64,000 nucleotides of DNA from Limnephilus marmoratus (GCA_917880885.1 OU862927.1:19857450-19921449), one strand, 5' to 3'; positions 1 through 10,545 are shown, counted from the stretch's first letter. The notes: generated by a model not told the origin, from the letters alone. Program-made: numbers and translations.

Positions 1-41
1 AACATAATCTACAATGTACCGATTGGAAAAAACTGCAAAGT

Positions 42-2177
42 ATGAACAATGCAAATGATGCATGGAATTTCTTCATAGAACTCTTTCAGAATAATATTCT
101 CTCTAATACCACAAAAATTATTAAGAAAATCTCACATAAAAATGTACACATTAAACCATGGATTACACAGAATGTTATAAACTGCATAAGAAAAAGAGAC
201 GAGTTACACAAGAAACTAAAAAAAAATCCTTACGATATACACATGTTAAGATTCTACAAAAGATATAGAAACATTTGCAAAAAAGTTATTACGTATACAA
301 AAGAAACCTACTACAAGAAAAAAATTGTAGATTGTAAACAAAATCCCCGGAAAATGTGGCAAATAATTAATGAAATAACCAGTTCTAAATCTGCTACCAT
401 GACATCAATTGACGTGCTAAATATAAACAATGTCCCAAGGACATACGCTGATAATCCTGACCAAATTCTTGAATACGTCAATAAATTTTTCATAAATATA
501 GGATCAAATCTAGCAAAGCAAGCTACACAATGTAATGACGCTATACTAATAAATGAACTCCCTGAACAAGGAAAGAAACTCGAGTTTAAGCAAATTACAG
601 TTGATGATATCAAAAACACAATTTCTTCTCTAAAATCAAATGTTTCTTCGGGGGAGGACTTAATCACAACCAATGCAATAAAATATCTCTGTAAAGAACT
701 TATCGTACCTCTAACATACTTAGTCAACCTATCTATAACTGAAAGCATATTCCCTACGGCTCTCAAAAAAGCTACTGTTATACCAATTTTTAAACAAGGA
801 TGTAAAAATGACATAAACAATTACCGACCAATAAGCCTACTCAACACATTTTCAAAAATATTGGAGAGAATATTGAAAAAACAACTCTTATCCTACTTAG
901 AAGACAATAAAATATTATCCGAAACACAGTATGGTTTTAGGGAGAACTTAAGTACTAGTGACGCCATAGAAAAAATTACAGATATGATCACTAAAAGTTT
1001 AGACAGTGGAGAAAAAACTTTGGCAATCTTCATAGACTTACAAAAGGCTTTTGATACAATAGACCACAAAATACTTTTTGCTAAACTTACAAAAATTGGT
1101 ATGACAAATACAACACTAAACTTGCTAAAAAGCTATATGATGGAGCGTACACAGAGCGTTCAAATTAATAAGCGAAAAAGCGAACCTCTCCTAATCAACC
1201 ATGGCGTACCGCAAGGAAGCGTACTAGGACCAATATTGTTTTTGATATACATAAATGATATATGTAACCTAGAAACAAGAGGAAAAATTATTAGTTTTGC
1301 TGATGACACAGTAATTTTATTTAACGAAAAAGATTGGATAAATACTTACAAAGAAGCGGAACACGGGCTTAGTCTCCTGCAAACCTGGCTTAAAAGAAAT
1401 TCCCTCACGCTTAATGTTAATAAAACAAAATATCTTACATTTTCTATAACAGCCAGAGGGCAGCCGCCGGAGGACTTAAATCTCAAATTACACACATGCC
1501 AAGGAATTTATCAACAAAATCAAGGCTTATCATGCCTCTGTCCCACTATAGCACACTCCAAAAGCATCAAATATCTTGGAATTGAAATTGATGATAATCT
1601 CCGATGGAACTCACAAATTGACGTAATTACAAAAAAACTAACCAGGTACATATACTTCTTTAGAAACATTCGTAATATCCTCAACGTAAACGATATTAAA
1701 AAAGTATACTATGCTTTGTGTCAATCACAAATAGAGTACGGTATAACTGGATGGGGGTCTGCCTTGAGCACTCACACAGAGCGACTCAATATAGCCCAAA
1801 AAGGAGTACTAAAGACAATACTGAAAGTTCCGCTTAGAACTCCGATGGAAGAAATATTTAACAACTTTCAAGTCTTCAATGTACAGAAACTTTATTCAAA
1901 AAATATTTTATTTAAACTGAAAAAAAACATATATGAATACTCCACTACCCAACATAAATACTCAACCAGGGCAGTAAGCAATAACATCCTGGTTACTCCC
2001 AGTTTGAACACATCTTTTGGACAGAGAAACAATAAATTCCATGCTATGAAATTATACAATGCTCTACCAGATCAAATCAAAAATATAAAGGAAATTAACA
2101 TATTTAAAACAAAAGTAAAAACATGGCTAAGAGATCAAAGTGATAATAAAATTACAAACATCATGAATCCGATATAA
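42..2177 (+). CDS. Non-LTR retrotransposon (LINE family A) reverse transcriptase, 5' end outside window
   Basis: Reverse transcriptase of an APE-type non-LTR element that copies its RNA onto nicked chromosomal DNA. The first methionine lies at 42, but the frame stays open to base 3, so this is the C-terminal part of a longer ORF2 and the endonuclease lies left of the window. RT blocks appear in order: NYRPISLL near residue 260, FIDLQKAFDTIDH near 330, GVPQGSVLGP near 388 and the catalytic F-A-D-D at 419-422. A long C-terminal domain with LYNALPDQIKNI follows. The 711 codons have no stop or frameshift, unlike the other LINE copies here. The motif set and A/T-rich tail fit the CR1/Jockey superfamily; I cannot place the clade. 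A second, broken copy lies at 52247-54185 on the minus strand. Confidence 0.9.
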   Translation: MNNANDAWNFFIELFQNNILSNTTKIIKKISHKNVHIKPWITQNVINCIRKRDELHKKLKKNPYDIHMLRFYKRYRNICKKVITYTKETYYKKKIVDCKQNPRKMWQIINEITSSKSATMTSIDVLNINNVPRTYADNPDQILEYVNKFFINIGSNLAKQATQCNDAILINELPEQGKKLEFKQITVDDIKNTISSLKSNVSSGEDLITTNAIKYLCKELIVPLTYLVNLSITESIFPTALKKATVIPIFKQGCKNDINNYRPISLLNTFSKILERILKKQLLSYLEDNKILSETQYGFRENLSTSDAIEKITDMITKSLDSGEKTLAIFIDLQKAFDTIDHKILFAKLTKIGMTNTTLNLLKSYMMERTQSVQINKRKSEPLLINHGVPQGSVLGPILFLIYINDICNLETRGKIISFADDTVILFNEKDWINTYKEAEHGLSLLQTWLKRNSLTLNVNKTKYLTFSITARGQPPEDLNLKLHTCQGIYQQNQGLSCLCPTIAHSKSIKYLGIEIDDNLRWNSQIDVITKKLTRYIYFFRNIRNILNVNDIKKVYYALCQSQIEYGITGWGSALSTHTERLNIAQKGVLKTILKVPLRTPMEEIFNNFQVFNVQKLYSKNILFKLKKNIYEYSTTQHKYSTRAVSNNILVTPSLNTSFGQRNNKFHAMKLYNALPDQIKNIKEINIFKTKVKTWLRDQSDNKITNIMNPI

Positions 2178-2357
2178 AGTCAATCCATAACCAAATACAA
2201 ATATTTTAAAAAACTACAGGCCACCTCAGAACAGGAAATCCTAGTGAGGAGGTCTGTGAAAAAAAAATGGATCTATACTTATACTATACATTATACATAC
2301 ATGTACAAACCTTGCTATTGAAATTAATAATAAATAAAATAAATAAATAAAATAATT
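2178..2357 (+). mobile_element. LINE family A 3' UTR and AAATAA tail
   Basis: Sequence from the ORF2 stop to an AAATAA-type simple tail (about 2324-2357). The block CACCTCAGAACAGGAAATCC recurs in the minus-strand copy just below 52425, which confirms that it is the element's own 3' UTR. The other copy ends in a pure A run instead of this tail. Confidence 0.8.
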
Positions 2358-2929
2358 ATGTCCTTATATTCGAATTGCAACAATATGAACACTGGAGGTT
2401 TCCAACCGCATACCCACCCCGGTATAAGTAACTTATGGTTACTCCTTCAGGGCTCTCACAAGGAAGCTAATTTTTTTTTTAATATGAACAATGCATATTT
2501 ATAAAACAATGGTGTTACGTACTGTACTATAAAATTACTGAATGTTGGTGTTAATCAGTTTTATTTTTTGATAGGCCGTACACAAACATCAACTCAAAAT
2601 TATTATTATTGATTAATTATTATTTGTAAAAAAAAATATCTGGAGAACATGATATTTCGCAAACATCATACAAAAATCGGTGATTTCATTGAGCATATTT
2701 TAAAAAATTGATAAAATGCAGTGCGTTTATTGGAGAACCATTATAATAATTATTTAAATGAATAAATTGTTAAAACTTTTGATTGCAGGTGGGTGGAAAA
2801 TAATAATTAAATAATTTAGTTAATTTATTTAAACACGTTAATCTAACGGGTTAACGCGCATTCAAGCAGCAGACGGGGGGAGGGGTGGAGACATGCGCGG
2901 TCACAGGTTGTTCTTATTTTGGACGGAGA
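2358..2929. other. Unassigned A+T-rich spacer
   Basis: About 570 bases between LINE A and the Penelope-like element. I see no coding potential or clear repeat boundary in it. A G-rich run at 2875-2887 lies just before the PLE homology begins. Confidence 0.5.
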
Positions 2930-4234
2930 ATAGTTTCATTTGACGTTGTCAATCTGTTTCCCAGCATTCCCACTTATGAATGTAAAAACCTAATTTTAAA
3001 TATTTTAAATAATTCCCATTTAGATCGAACTATTGTGAAGGAAATGTCCACATTATTAGAAATTTGCATTAATCAAAACTATTTTACCTTTAATGATAAA
3101 TTATACAAACAGCATAATGGTCTCCCTACGGGGAATCCCGCTTCACCATTGTTTGCAGACATATTTATGAACTTCTTTGAGAACAAATTATTTGATTGTG
3201 GACTTTCCCTATTATCTAATGTGTTTACATGGTATAGGTATGTTGATGACGTTTTTGTAATTTGGTCGGGCAGTAACAGACAATTAGATAATTTTCTCAC
3301 GTTTATTAATAACCTTCACCTAAATATAAAATTTACACTGGAATATAATGATAACAACAATTTAAATTTCTTAGACTTAAATATCAATTTAGATAATAAT
3401 AAAGTGTGTATTTAATATATACAGAAAACCTACGCACACTGATTGTGTTATACCGTCTACTTCACTTCACCCTTTATCACATAAACTCGCCTCCTTCAAC
3501 TCAATGATACATCGCGCTATTAATGTCCCTTTAAACAGTGATAATTATAATAATGAAATTAATATTATAAAACAGATAGCCATGAACAATGGATATAAAC
3601 CTGAAATAATTGACCACTTAGTTAATAAGAAACAAGCAATTTTTTTAACAAAAAAGTACATTTACAGTGGTAATAACATGAGAAAACCTGGTAACTACTT
3701 AATATATAAAAAAAACTCCTTTTTACATGCGATTTATCCTTAAAAATATCCCGTTTATTACCAGATCATATTTCTCCAGCTTTCTATACTAATTCTAAAA
3801 TAAAAAATTTGATAAATAATAAGGATGTTTCTAATAAATTTGAAAAAAACGGGATATACACTTTAGAATGTAACGATTGTGACGCACAGTATGTAGGTAT
3901 GACAACTAGAAATTTCAAAACTAGAATCAGGGAACATGAACTTTGTTCACGAAATAATAATTACTCCGAATTTGCGAATCATTTAATAGAGTCAGGCCAT
4001 AGCTTCAATAAAGAAAAAAACAAAATTTAAACATTGCAATATAAATTCATACTTTAATCTTTGCGCTTTAGAAACGCTCGAAATAAACAAAAAAATTAAA
4101 TCTAAAATTAATTTAGTGAATAAAATAATAGCGCCTTGCAAATCTCCTTTACTAACCATGTTTCCGTATAATATTGACTCCTCCCACCGCTTTCCCCCTC
4201 CCCCCAAAATCATCCCTCCTACTACTCCCACCTA
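2930..4234 (+). pseudogene. Penelope-like element ORF, RT plus GIY-YIG endonuclease, frameshifted
   Basis: Remains of a Penelope-like retroelement (PLE), which joins an RT to a C-terminal GIY-YIG nuclease. RT homology starts with IVSFDVVNLFPSIP at about 2930, followed by GLPTGNPASPLFADIF and the catalytic YRYVDDVFVIW. The frame then breaks near 3415. The middle part (3504-3743) and the nuclease part (3809-4030; GIYTLECNDCDAQYVG) sit in shifted frames. After another shift near 4027 the tail LETLEINKK...SPLLTMFP and a Pro-rich end stop at 4234. The RT N-terminus is missing, so the copy is 5'-truncated and dead. The tail matters because the second PLE (29130-31012) shows the same tail split from its nuclease by an insertion. 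Confidence 0.88.
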
Positions 4235-4281
4235 ATTAATCTTTGGTACTTGCATTTAATTTTTAAGTTAGTTTTAATTCT

Positions 4282-4320
4282 GCTCGTGAATGATACGGTT
4301 GTATCGAAACCGGTCGCGGA
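4282..4320 (+). ncRNA. Hammerhead-like remnant in PLE 3' region
   Basis: A perfect GATAC/GTATC stem with a GGTT loop is followed by GAAACCGGTC, the usual PLE hammerhead context. The upstream core reads GTGAATGA rather than CTGANGA, so it would not be a canonical catalytic core. I read it as a decayed hammerhead from the PLE terminal repeat. Confidence 0.45.
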
Positions 4321-4657
4321 AAAATTAAATTTAAGTAACAAATGTACATTTAATAAAACTCTTCAAAAAACAAAATGTCTAGAAATTGTTACATAGTTAA
4401 TGCCCACGAAATACAAAAAAAATGGTCATTAGTAACTCATATTACTTGTAAGGTTTTTCCCTAATCATCATTAAAGTGACCTACAAACCCAATGTAATTA
4501 GCTTACTGGAATTACCAAAATATTTAGAAATTCAATAGTCTAAAACGGCTTAGCAACAAATATAATTATTATAATTGATTAAAATCCTTGTAGACCACCC
4601 CTCTCCCCCTCCCCAATATTTTGTGTATATAAACCATAGACTAAGAATGATTTGTAC

Positions 4658-4697
4658 CAGTCTGAAGGTGGCTTTAATGAGCTGAAACCGGTTACTG
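4658..4697 (+). ncRNA. Type I hammerhead ribozyme-like motif, PLE 3' end
   Basis: Order read: stem I arm CAGT, core CTGAAGG, stem II GGCT/AGCT with loop TTAATG, GAAA, a one-pair stem III (C CG G), TT, then stem I arm ACTG, complementary to the first. PLEs are known to carry such minimal type I hammerheads in their terminal repeats. The core has G where the essential A9 is expected, so activity is doubtful. A C-rich tract lies before it, as in the other PLE ends here. Confidence 0.6.
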
Positions 4698-4740
4698 TCG
4701 AATAAAATTAAGTGGAATAAAGTTTTATATTAGTTTTATT

Positions 4741-5690
4741 ATAATATAGCATTTAGTATTATTTACTTCGCGTTGATAACCCTTGACCATTTATAAAATG
4801 AACAATAATTTACAAAGTTTAAGAACAGGGTTCGAACAAGGTAATAATTCATTCGGCAACAAGTGTCACATAAATATTTAGTTTGCTTCTAAGTTCCAAA
4901 CAAAACATCTTGGTAAGTAAGCATCTTCACGTGACAAAAGTTAAGAGTGGCTAACGTAGTTCGATTAAAGTTGTAGGAGTCCCCTCGGTTCGGATGTCTG
5001 ACATTTTTGCAAAACTTTTGAAATAAGGCACCGTGTGTTATAAAACACTCTTCTAGAACACAGGTTGATCGAATTTATACGAGGAAACTAACTTTACCGT
5101 TCAAGAATAGATTTAAAGATTATGTATTGTCTGGAATAAGTTTATTTTATTAAGCAGTTTTATTTTCAATATACCTAATGTTGATTTGAGGAACACAAAG
5201 ATATATATGTGTTAACTATTAACGGCGCAAACGTTGCTCATTTATAAAGTGAAATTTTTTTAATTATCCAAAATCAATCAATCAATCCGAATGCACTCCA
5301 GATAATAATATCTACAGCCTGTATGTCGAACGAACATCTACAGCTCATATGTTAGACTAATTTTCATTTAATTTTTTTAGCATATAAAATATAATGTACA
5401 TTACAGATGATGTATTAATTTGCTTACATGTTCATATTCAAATATGTTAATACCACTCTTCCATGGAAGCGTTAGTGTACATTTTTTAATGCTATATTTA
5501 AGTTCTTAAATTACAATGTTAATGTAAAAAACAATAAGTTATAAGTTCGGTGATATATAATTATAAGTATTTATCTACTATCAAAACAATTTTACTATTT
5601 GGATAATGTATCTAGAATTATTGTAATTATTTGCTAAAAACAATACAAAATTTAACTTATTTGAAGAACAGAGTATCACTTGGAAACTGA
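4741..5690. other. Unassigned spacer
   Basis: No gene or clear mobile element boundary seen. At 5290-5360 there are two diverged copies of the AATATCTACAG-type motif that forms the inverted array at 6160-6515. Confidence 0.45.
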
Positions 5691-5718
5691 GTTATAAGTA
5701 GTTATTCTTGAGATTAGA

Positions 5719-6081
5719 TTAGTCGGAAACTTTTTTTTTTTTGAGTTTATCTTTAAAATATTTTTTAACAGTGTTTAGTAATTGGATTTTATCATTAATT
5801 TTTCTAATTTCATCCGGTAATCGGTTGAAAATAAGTCTTCCTTGATAAGTATAATAATTTTGTGCGAAGGAAGTGTTTAATTTTAAGCATGAAAAAATAT
5901 ATGTATGTCTTGTACGGTTTTCAGTTATAAATTGATACTTTTCTTTTTCTTTTATAATTTGAATCAATGCATTTTTATTGTACAGATCTTTGAAAGATGG
6001 TACTTGGAATTCCTTAAATAATTGATCCGTTGGGTAGTCCGAAGGTTTTTTTAATATGATTTTAATTATTAGCCTCTGCAC
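5719..6081 (-). pseudogene. 5'-truncated LINE, C-terminal domain of RT protein
   Basis: 120 residues resembling the extreme C-terminus of a CR1/Jockey-type ORF2. LNTSFAQNYYTYQGRLIFN and RLPDEIRKINDKIQ align in order with LNTSFGQRNNKF and ALPDQIKNI of LINE A. There is no RT core, so this is a 5'-truncated insertion. It is too diverged to be LINE A itself. Confidence 0.75.
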
Positions 6082-6159
6082 AACTTCAATTGGGGAAAGA
6101 TAATATTTATATTTGATAATAATTAATAATAATTTAATAATAATATTTATGAACTTCAG

Positions 6160-6515
6160 AGTGAGGACTAATATCTACAGAGCTAAGGTCGGACGAATAT
6201 CTATGACGGTCCAAGTGGTGACTAATACCTATGGAGCGTAGGTTGGACTAATATCTACAGAGGGCAGCTGAGCAAGAGGTTGTACGGAAAAGTATAAATT
6301 ACTTCAATTACGTAATAACTAACCTAACCTAAAGTAACCTAACCTAACCTAACCTCATCTAACCCAACCTCTGCAAGTGCTGTAGATATTCGTCCATACT
6401 TTGGTTCTCATAGATATTAGTCAGCAGTTTGAGCTGTAGATATTCGTCCTTACTTTGGTTCTCATAGATATTAGTCCGATTTGTTCAGTTTTTGGAATTC
6501 CTGTAGATATTAGTA
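6160..6515. repeat. Inverted arrays of an AATATCTACAG motif around CCTAA repeats
   Basis: Four diverged forward copies of a unit like ACTAATATCTACAGAG lie at 6171, 6193, 6220 and 6248. Five reverse-complement copies (TGTAGATATTCGTCC type) lie at about 6381, 6409, 6432, 6467 and 6501. Between them, at about 6320-6355, is a short run of CCTAA units, the insect telomere sequence read on the other strand. Confidence 0.7.
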
Positions 6516-6551
6516 GACGCCTCCATCCGAATACTACGATATAGTCTAGAC

Positions 6552-7246
6552 CCGTGGTTTTCAACCTGTGGTGCGCGAAGCCCTGGGGGCACGCGAAGCA
6601 AAAATGGAGGTACGCAATATAGTGGCGCGAATGCAGGTTTTAAAACTCAACTCCACCTAGGTGAAATTAAGCCAAACTTTGTAAAACTTTGCCCTACAAA
6701 GCAAGCTGAAGGTTCACAATGACTGTACGTATGTTAACATTGTACAATTGATTATACAAATAATAACGGGAAATCGGACTTTTATTTTAACTACTGATAC
6801 ACGAGAAACACTTTTTCTACAAAATGTTTTGAGGTTAAAAAAAATCATCCTCTCAATATACTTTCTTGAGTTTGGAGTTGTATATGGAGAGCACGAATTT
6901 TTTTTTCGTCGAAATAAAAAGATGTGGAACAAAATTTATTCAATTTCGCGTGTAGAATCACAAGTTACAAATGCCTTAATTGCATTCATTGTTTTTGTGT
7001 GACTTGATTGTTAAATTCATGTAATAAATGTGATAACAAAATTACAAATGAACGTGTTTTTCATTACACGTATACACAAGATAGATGCACTGCTGAAAGC
7101 CAGCTTCATTCTAGGAGAAATTCTGAATTGTAGCTGAACAGTGACCTTTTAATCAATAGAATCAATGAAAAAAGAACAAAATATGTAATTTTGTTAAAAA
7201 ATTATTGATGAATAAAAAAAAAATTAAAAAAGGTTGAAAACCGCTG
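6552..7246. mobile_element. Non-autonomous hAT element, 695 bp
   Basis: Terminal inverted repeats CCGTGGTTTTCAACC and GGTTGAAAACCGCTG, of the common hAT CAGTGGTTNTCAACC type. They are bounded by an 8-bp duplication differing at one base (GTCTAGAC 6544-6551, GTCTAGAA 7247-7254). No transposase was found inside. Part of its interior (about 7080-7160) recurs inverted at 13212-13300. Confidence 0.8.
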
Positions 7247-7327
7247 GTCTAGAAAATCAGCGGTTGATAATTAGTGGCCCACTGGGCAGATTTGCCCCGT
7301 GTTAGAATGTCCCCGACCCGAAGATAA

Positions 7328-7627
7328 TCTTTACATACATAGTATAAAATGAAGTCGCTCCCGCCGTGTGTGCGCTTAGATCTTTTAAACTACGCAACGG
7401 AATTTCATGCGATTTTCACCATAGAGTGATTCCAGAGGAAGGTTTAAATGTATAATGCATGCATATTATAGTAGAGAAAAGTCGATAAAATCAAAGATTC
7501 ATTTCAGGCAGCGGGCAGAGGGCGGCTGGCAAGCGGGCGGTGTGAATTTGATATGTATACAAATTAACAGATGGCGTTGATTATAAAGGTTGGGTAAGCC
7601 ACAGCAACATGTGGCCGGGTCTGCTAG
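7328..7627 (+). mobile_element. Non-autonomous Helitron, 300 bp
   Basis: Starts with TC after an A and ends with CTAG before a T, as Helitrons do. A 3' hairpin (CCACA...TGTGG) lies about 10 bases before the end, followed by CCGGGTCTGCTAG. There is no target duplication. A longer relative lies at 11486-11950. Confidence 0.8.
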
Positions 7628-7924
7628 TACCCAATGAAACTATCAGCTACAATGGACCCGGACATGGAACCTCCTTTACACGACTCCAGCAACGAGAGGA
7701 CCTATAAAATGGACCGCAGTTAATGAGGCTACTTGCCTCTTTTGTTGTCAGGTTCTCCATTTGAAATTATATTTTAAATCACTTGTACTGGTCTTCGTTT
7801 TAAAATAAATATTATAAGTTCATAGGGAGAGTCCCTGGAGGTACGATTATTCCTTCTCACCATGCTTGGTGCACCATCGGTGACAATCATATATATTTTT
7901 CATATTTATTTCTTATATTGCTAG

Positions 7925-8270
7925 AAAATACCTGAAAAACACCCTCGACTCGGTGCAGAAATGAGCGACCGGTTTGAGAGATTATCCCACCTTAACAAAC
8001 GGATTGCAATCTTTAGAGCACAGGCGTCGCGACGCCTGTGGGGTGGGAAAGGAATCCTTGTTTTACAGATATTTTAATGGAAGATGCTCCGAAGAAATAG
8101 CGTCATTGATCCCTTCAGCACCGGTGCGTAGTCGGGAAACACGCCAAACGCGCGCCCAACATATATGTACGCGGTTGACGTTTCTCACGTGAGAACGGGA
8201 CTCTTCGACTTCTTAACAGCTCGTCTGTGGATTGATTGGTCACATAATTTTTTTCGCCGGCGGAGCTTTT
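7925..8270 (+). pseudogene. LINE family B fragment, RT C-terminal region
   Basis: Degenerate copy of the region coding for SLDSVQ, LTNGLQSLEHRRR, LFYRYFNGRCSEEIASLIPS and SAPVRSRETRQTRAQH, with several frame breaks. It matches 23345-24140, 47808-48212 and 56746-57262. It is truncated at both ends and lacks the family's 3' hairpin. Confidence 0.8.
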
Positions 8271-9079
8271 CCGCGTCTGCTGTCCTATATACAAATAATC
8301 TCAGAATGTTGAATATCCAACCACATCTGTCATTATAAGTTTATTTTAAATCTAGAACGCGCAGCCCACAAATTCAAACTTCTTTCCATGGGTATATCAA
8401 TCAATTTGCAATTAGATCTTAAACTTCTTCCATATAAAAGTTCTCAACTCGCACGTAAACCTATGAAACTGACGGAAAGTTCGGAAACAAAGGTCGGTGA
8501 GTCGCTAATACACTTTCGTTGAGAAAATTAGGCATTTGCGACAAACTTTTAGAAAAGTTGAGCGCTGTGTGCAGTGAGAAACCAACATAAAATCATTTAA
8601 ACTTTTAAAAATTGTACTTTATTTTCGCTGACAAAACGATGACTTCAGTGGCAAAACGATGTGAGCTTTGGTTGTGGCCTCTTTCAAACTTGGTTTTTGA
8701 TTTTATCTGTAGGGAGTATTATAGCAAATAAAATGCGACATTCACTAACGTCAGAAGATTGCGGTGACATTTTACAAATTATATTATAAGGCGTTCGAGC
8801 TTTGGTTCCAAAACTGTTTGCTTGTTGTTTGCTGTTATGTCTCTTAAAAAGACAACCTATGATATTTTTTTATATATTTTTTATTCACAAAAAGACACAT
8901 AAATTACAATACATTTTATACAATAATTAATTACATAATACATATATGTATTTGATTTACCCCATAAATAAACAGAGCTAGTGTTTATGGGGGGTGTTAA
9001 TATGTTGTGTATCCCCCACATAAATTATAAGTTCGAGTGATTTCAGTTGGTTTATTTAGTTATCGTACCTAAATACCGT
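8271..9079. other. Unassigned spacer
   Basis: About 800 bases of A+T-rich DNA. I see no gene, tRNA or defined mobile element in it. Confidence 0.45.
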
Positions 9080-9425
9080 AGGTCTGCGTGGTTGAATTTA
9101 AGAATCCGGCTTCGAACGCATGTCTGACGCCGCGCCTTACCCGTCGCACTATACTATATAAACATCCGTATACGTGGATTTTCAGACAAAGCTACCGTTG
9201 TATTTCAGTTTCTAATTCAAGAATTCGTCACAAGATGTGGCCACTTTCGTAGGCAAGACGCAGGGCGTGCCCTTCCTAGAAATAAGTTCTACGAATTTGT
9301 GAACCTGGAGTATCTCCCTGATTTCGAAAGATTGACGGTAATACTCAGTTGTATCAAGCGGCTGTATATTATATATGACGTTATCGCCCGTCCCGGTTAC
9401 TTTTTCGCGGTGACTAGCCATCACT
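9080..9425 (-). repeat. Interspersed repeat R1, distal half of copy 1
   Basis: Matches the distal part of the plus-strand copy at 45586-46060, including a shared short frame ending CDEFLN / CVEFLN and the block ACGTATACGG. The proximal half of this copy lies at 10425-10545, so about 1 kb of other repeats has been inserted into it. Class unknown; the short ORF is probably not a gene. Confidence 0.6.
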
Positions 9426-9438
9426 AGTTGACAGGTTT

Positions 9439-9530
9439 TTTTTTACATGAGCTCCACACAGGAGGCCCTGAGGGAAATAATTTCCCTCAGGGCCTATGTC
9501 ATCTTTGGGGATGCTGTGTGGAGGTTTTTA
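9439..9530 (-). repeat. Shared LINE-B/SINE-Z 3' terminal hairpin
   Basis: On the minus strand: CTCCACACAG, then AGGCCCTGAGGG, an A/T loop, CCTCAGGGCCT and CTGTGTGGAG, then a run of A. The outer and inner arms pair as one long nested hairpin. This is the 3' end found on LINE B and SINE-Z copies throughout the window. Confidence 0.8.
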
Positions 9531-9984
9531 TTAAGGAAAGGAAGGAGAGGAGAGTTCTGTAAAGGAAAAGGTCTTAAATGGATCGAGGGATCAAATGTTG
9601 CGTGGACTGTATGCGTATGCGGTTCTTATCTATTTTATTATATTATGTTTTAATCGCACTTACCCAGACTGCTTCCCTCTTCGTTCAGCGTTCACTGGTA
9701 AGGTAGGTATGTTAGTTTGGAGAGATTTTTGGAAGGGAATGGCGATTGGGAATGAACTTTTAATCGCGAAATAATAAGCGAGAATAGGTGACGCGTGGCG
9801 ATGGTACTTACGAATAGCTGCGGTTTAATAGTTCTGTTTGCGGTTTGATTATTACAACTGTAAAGCGGTGCGGTTCTTAGGACTTGTGTCCCTTGCGGCG
9901 AGGCGAATTCAACTGAACAAACTATGGCAGAGGGCATACAACAGGTATCTTAGAAAGAACCACATGCAACAATAAAGGCGCGAA
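9531..9984. other. Unassigned insertion-like spacer
   Basis: About 450 bases separating the SINE-Z body from the terminal hairpin. In other copies these parts are nearly adjacent, so this is probably inserted DNA, but I see no terminal repeats or duplication that fix its ends. Confidence 0.35.
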
Positions 9985-10400
9985 CAGGGTGGGTAAGAAT
10001 TTGGGGTTCAGTGTGTCCAAGTCATCCGCCTCCAAGACCTAGACAAACCTCACCCATGGACCCGGACACCCCTGCTAAGTCACCAAACGTAGCGACAAGG
10101 GCGTATCCAGCTTTGTCACCAGGGGGGTCACATGGCGCCAGGGGGGGGGTCACATAGTCGTGATCAAGTCACAAGAATTCAATATATAATTTTGATAATA
10201 ATAGATACAAGTAAAACGTAGGGTATTAGTGGTCCACCTAGGTCCTAGACCCACCCTAGACAGACCCTTATGACCCGCCCCCCCCCCTGGATCCGCCCTT
10301 GCGTAGCGAACCACTTGGGGTGACCTTTGGCAGAGGTGTTGGTTATCCAATAAAGGTTCCCGGGGCGGCGGTACCCATTCCCGCCTTCCAAATTGTGCGT
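9985..10400 (-). mobile_element. SINE-like family Z copy, interrupted by a hAT MITE
   Basis: Minus-strand copy of the family best seen at 24660-25077 and 35787-36073. Shared blocks are GGGTACCGCC near the head, ACGTTTGGTGACTTAGCA, AGGTTTGTCTAGGTC, TGGCGG-type sequence and GGACACACTGA. The 206-bp MITE at 10096-10301 splits it. Confidence 0.7.
10096..10301. mobile_element. hAT-type MITE, 206 bp, with perfect 8-bp duplication
   Basis: Terminal inverted repeats CAAGGGCGTATCCAG and CTGGATCCGCCCTTG (one mismatch), flanked by a perfect 8-bp duplication CGTAGCGA (10088-10095 and 10302-10309). The interior has C- and G-rich runs and no coding capacity. It sits inside the SINE-Z copy, so it is younger than that copy. 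Confidence 0.88.
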
Positions 10401-10424
10401 TGACACCTCCTCCCGCCTCCCACG

Positions 10425-10545
10425 TTGACAGTGGATACGAGGAAAGGGCTGATTTTGGAACCAGTTCCTATTGGATTTATAAAATGATCACTAACACTAA
10501 CTGGGCGAAGCCGAACCAAAAGTAAAAACCTGCGGAGCGGGTTAA
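10425..10545 (-). repeat. Interspersed repeat R1, proximal half of copy 1
   Basis: Reverse-complement match to 45586-45725: CCCGCTCCGCAGG, TTCGGCTTCGCCCAG, CCAATAGGAACTGGTTCC. It continues, after about 1 kb of inserted repeats, at 9425. Confidence 0.6.

Larger units (their letters stand above)
4235..4740 (+). mobile_element. PLE 3' non-coding region
   Basis: Non-coding 3' part of the PLE, with two hammerhead-like motifs about 380 bases apart. Each follows a C-rich stretch. This could be one element with repeated ends, or two PLE 3' ends side by side; I cannot separate these. Confidence 0.5.

Noticed and set aside
311..820. 169-codon minus-strand frame opposite the LINE A RT
   Set aside because: Antisense shadow of the RT; the same kind of shadow appears opposite copy 2 (53803-54156).
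6320..6355. Real telomere or chromosome end
   Set aside because: Only about seven CCTAA units, interrupted, with ordinary sequence on both sides; such short runs are frequent in insect DNA.
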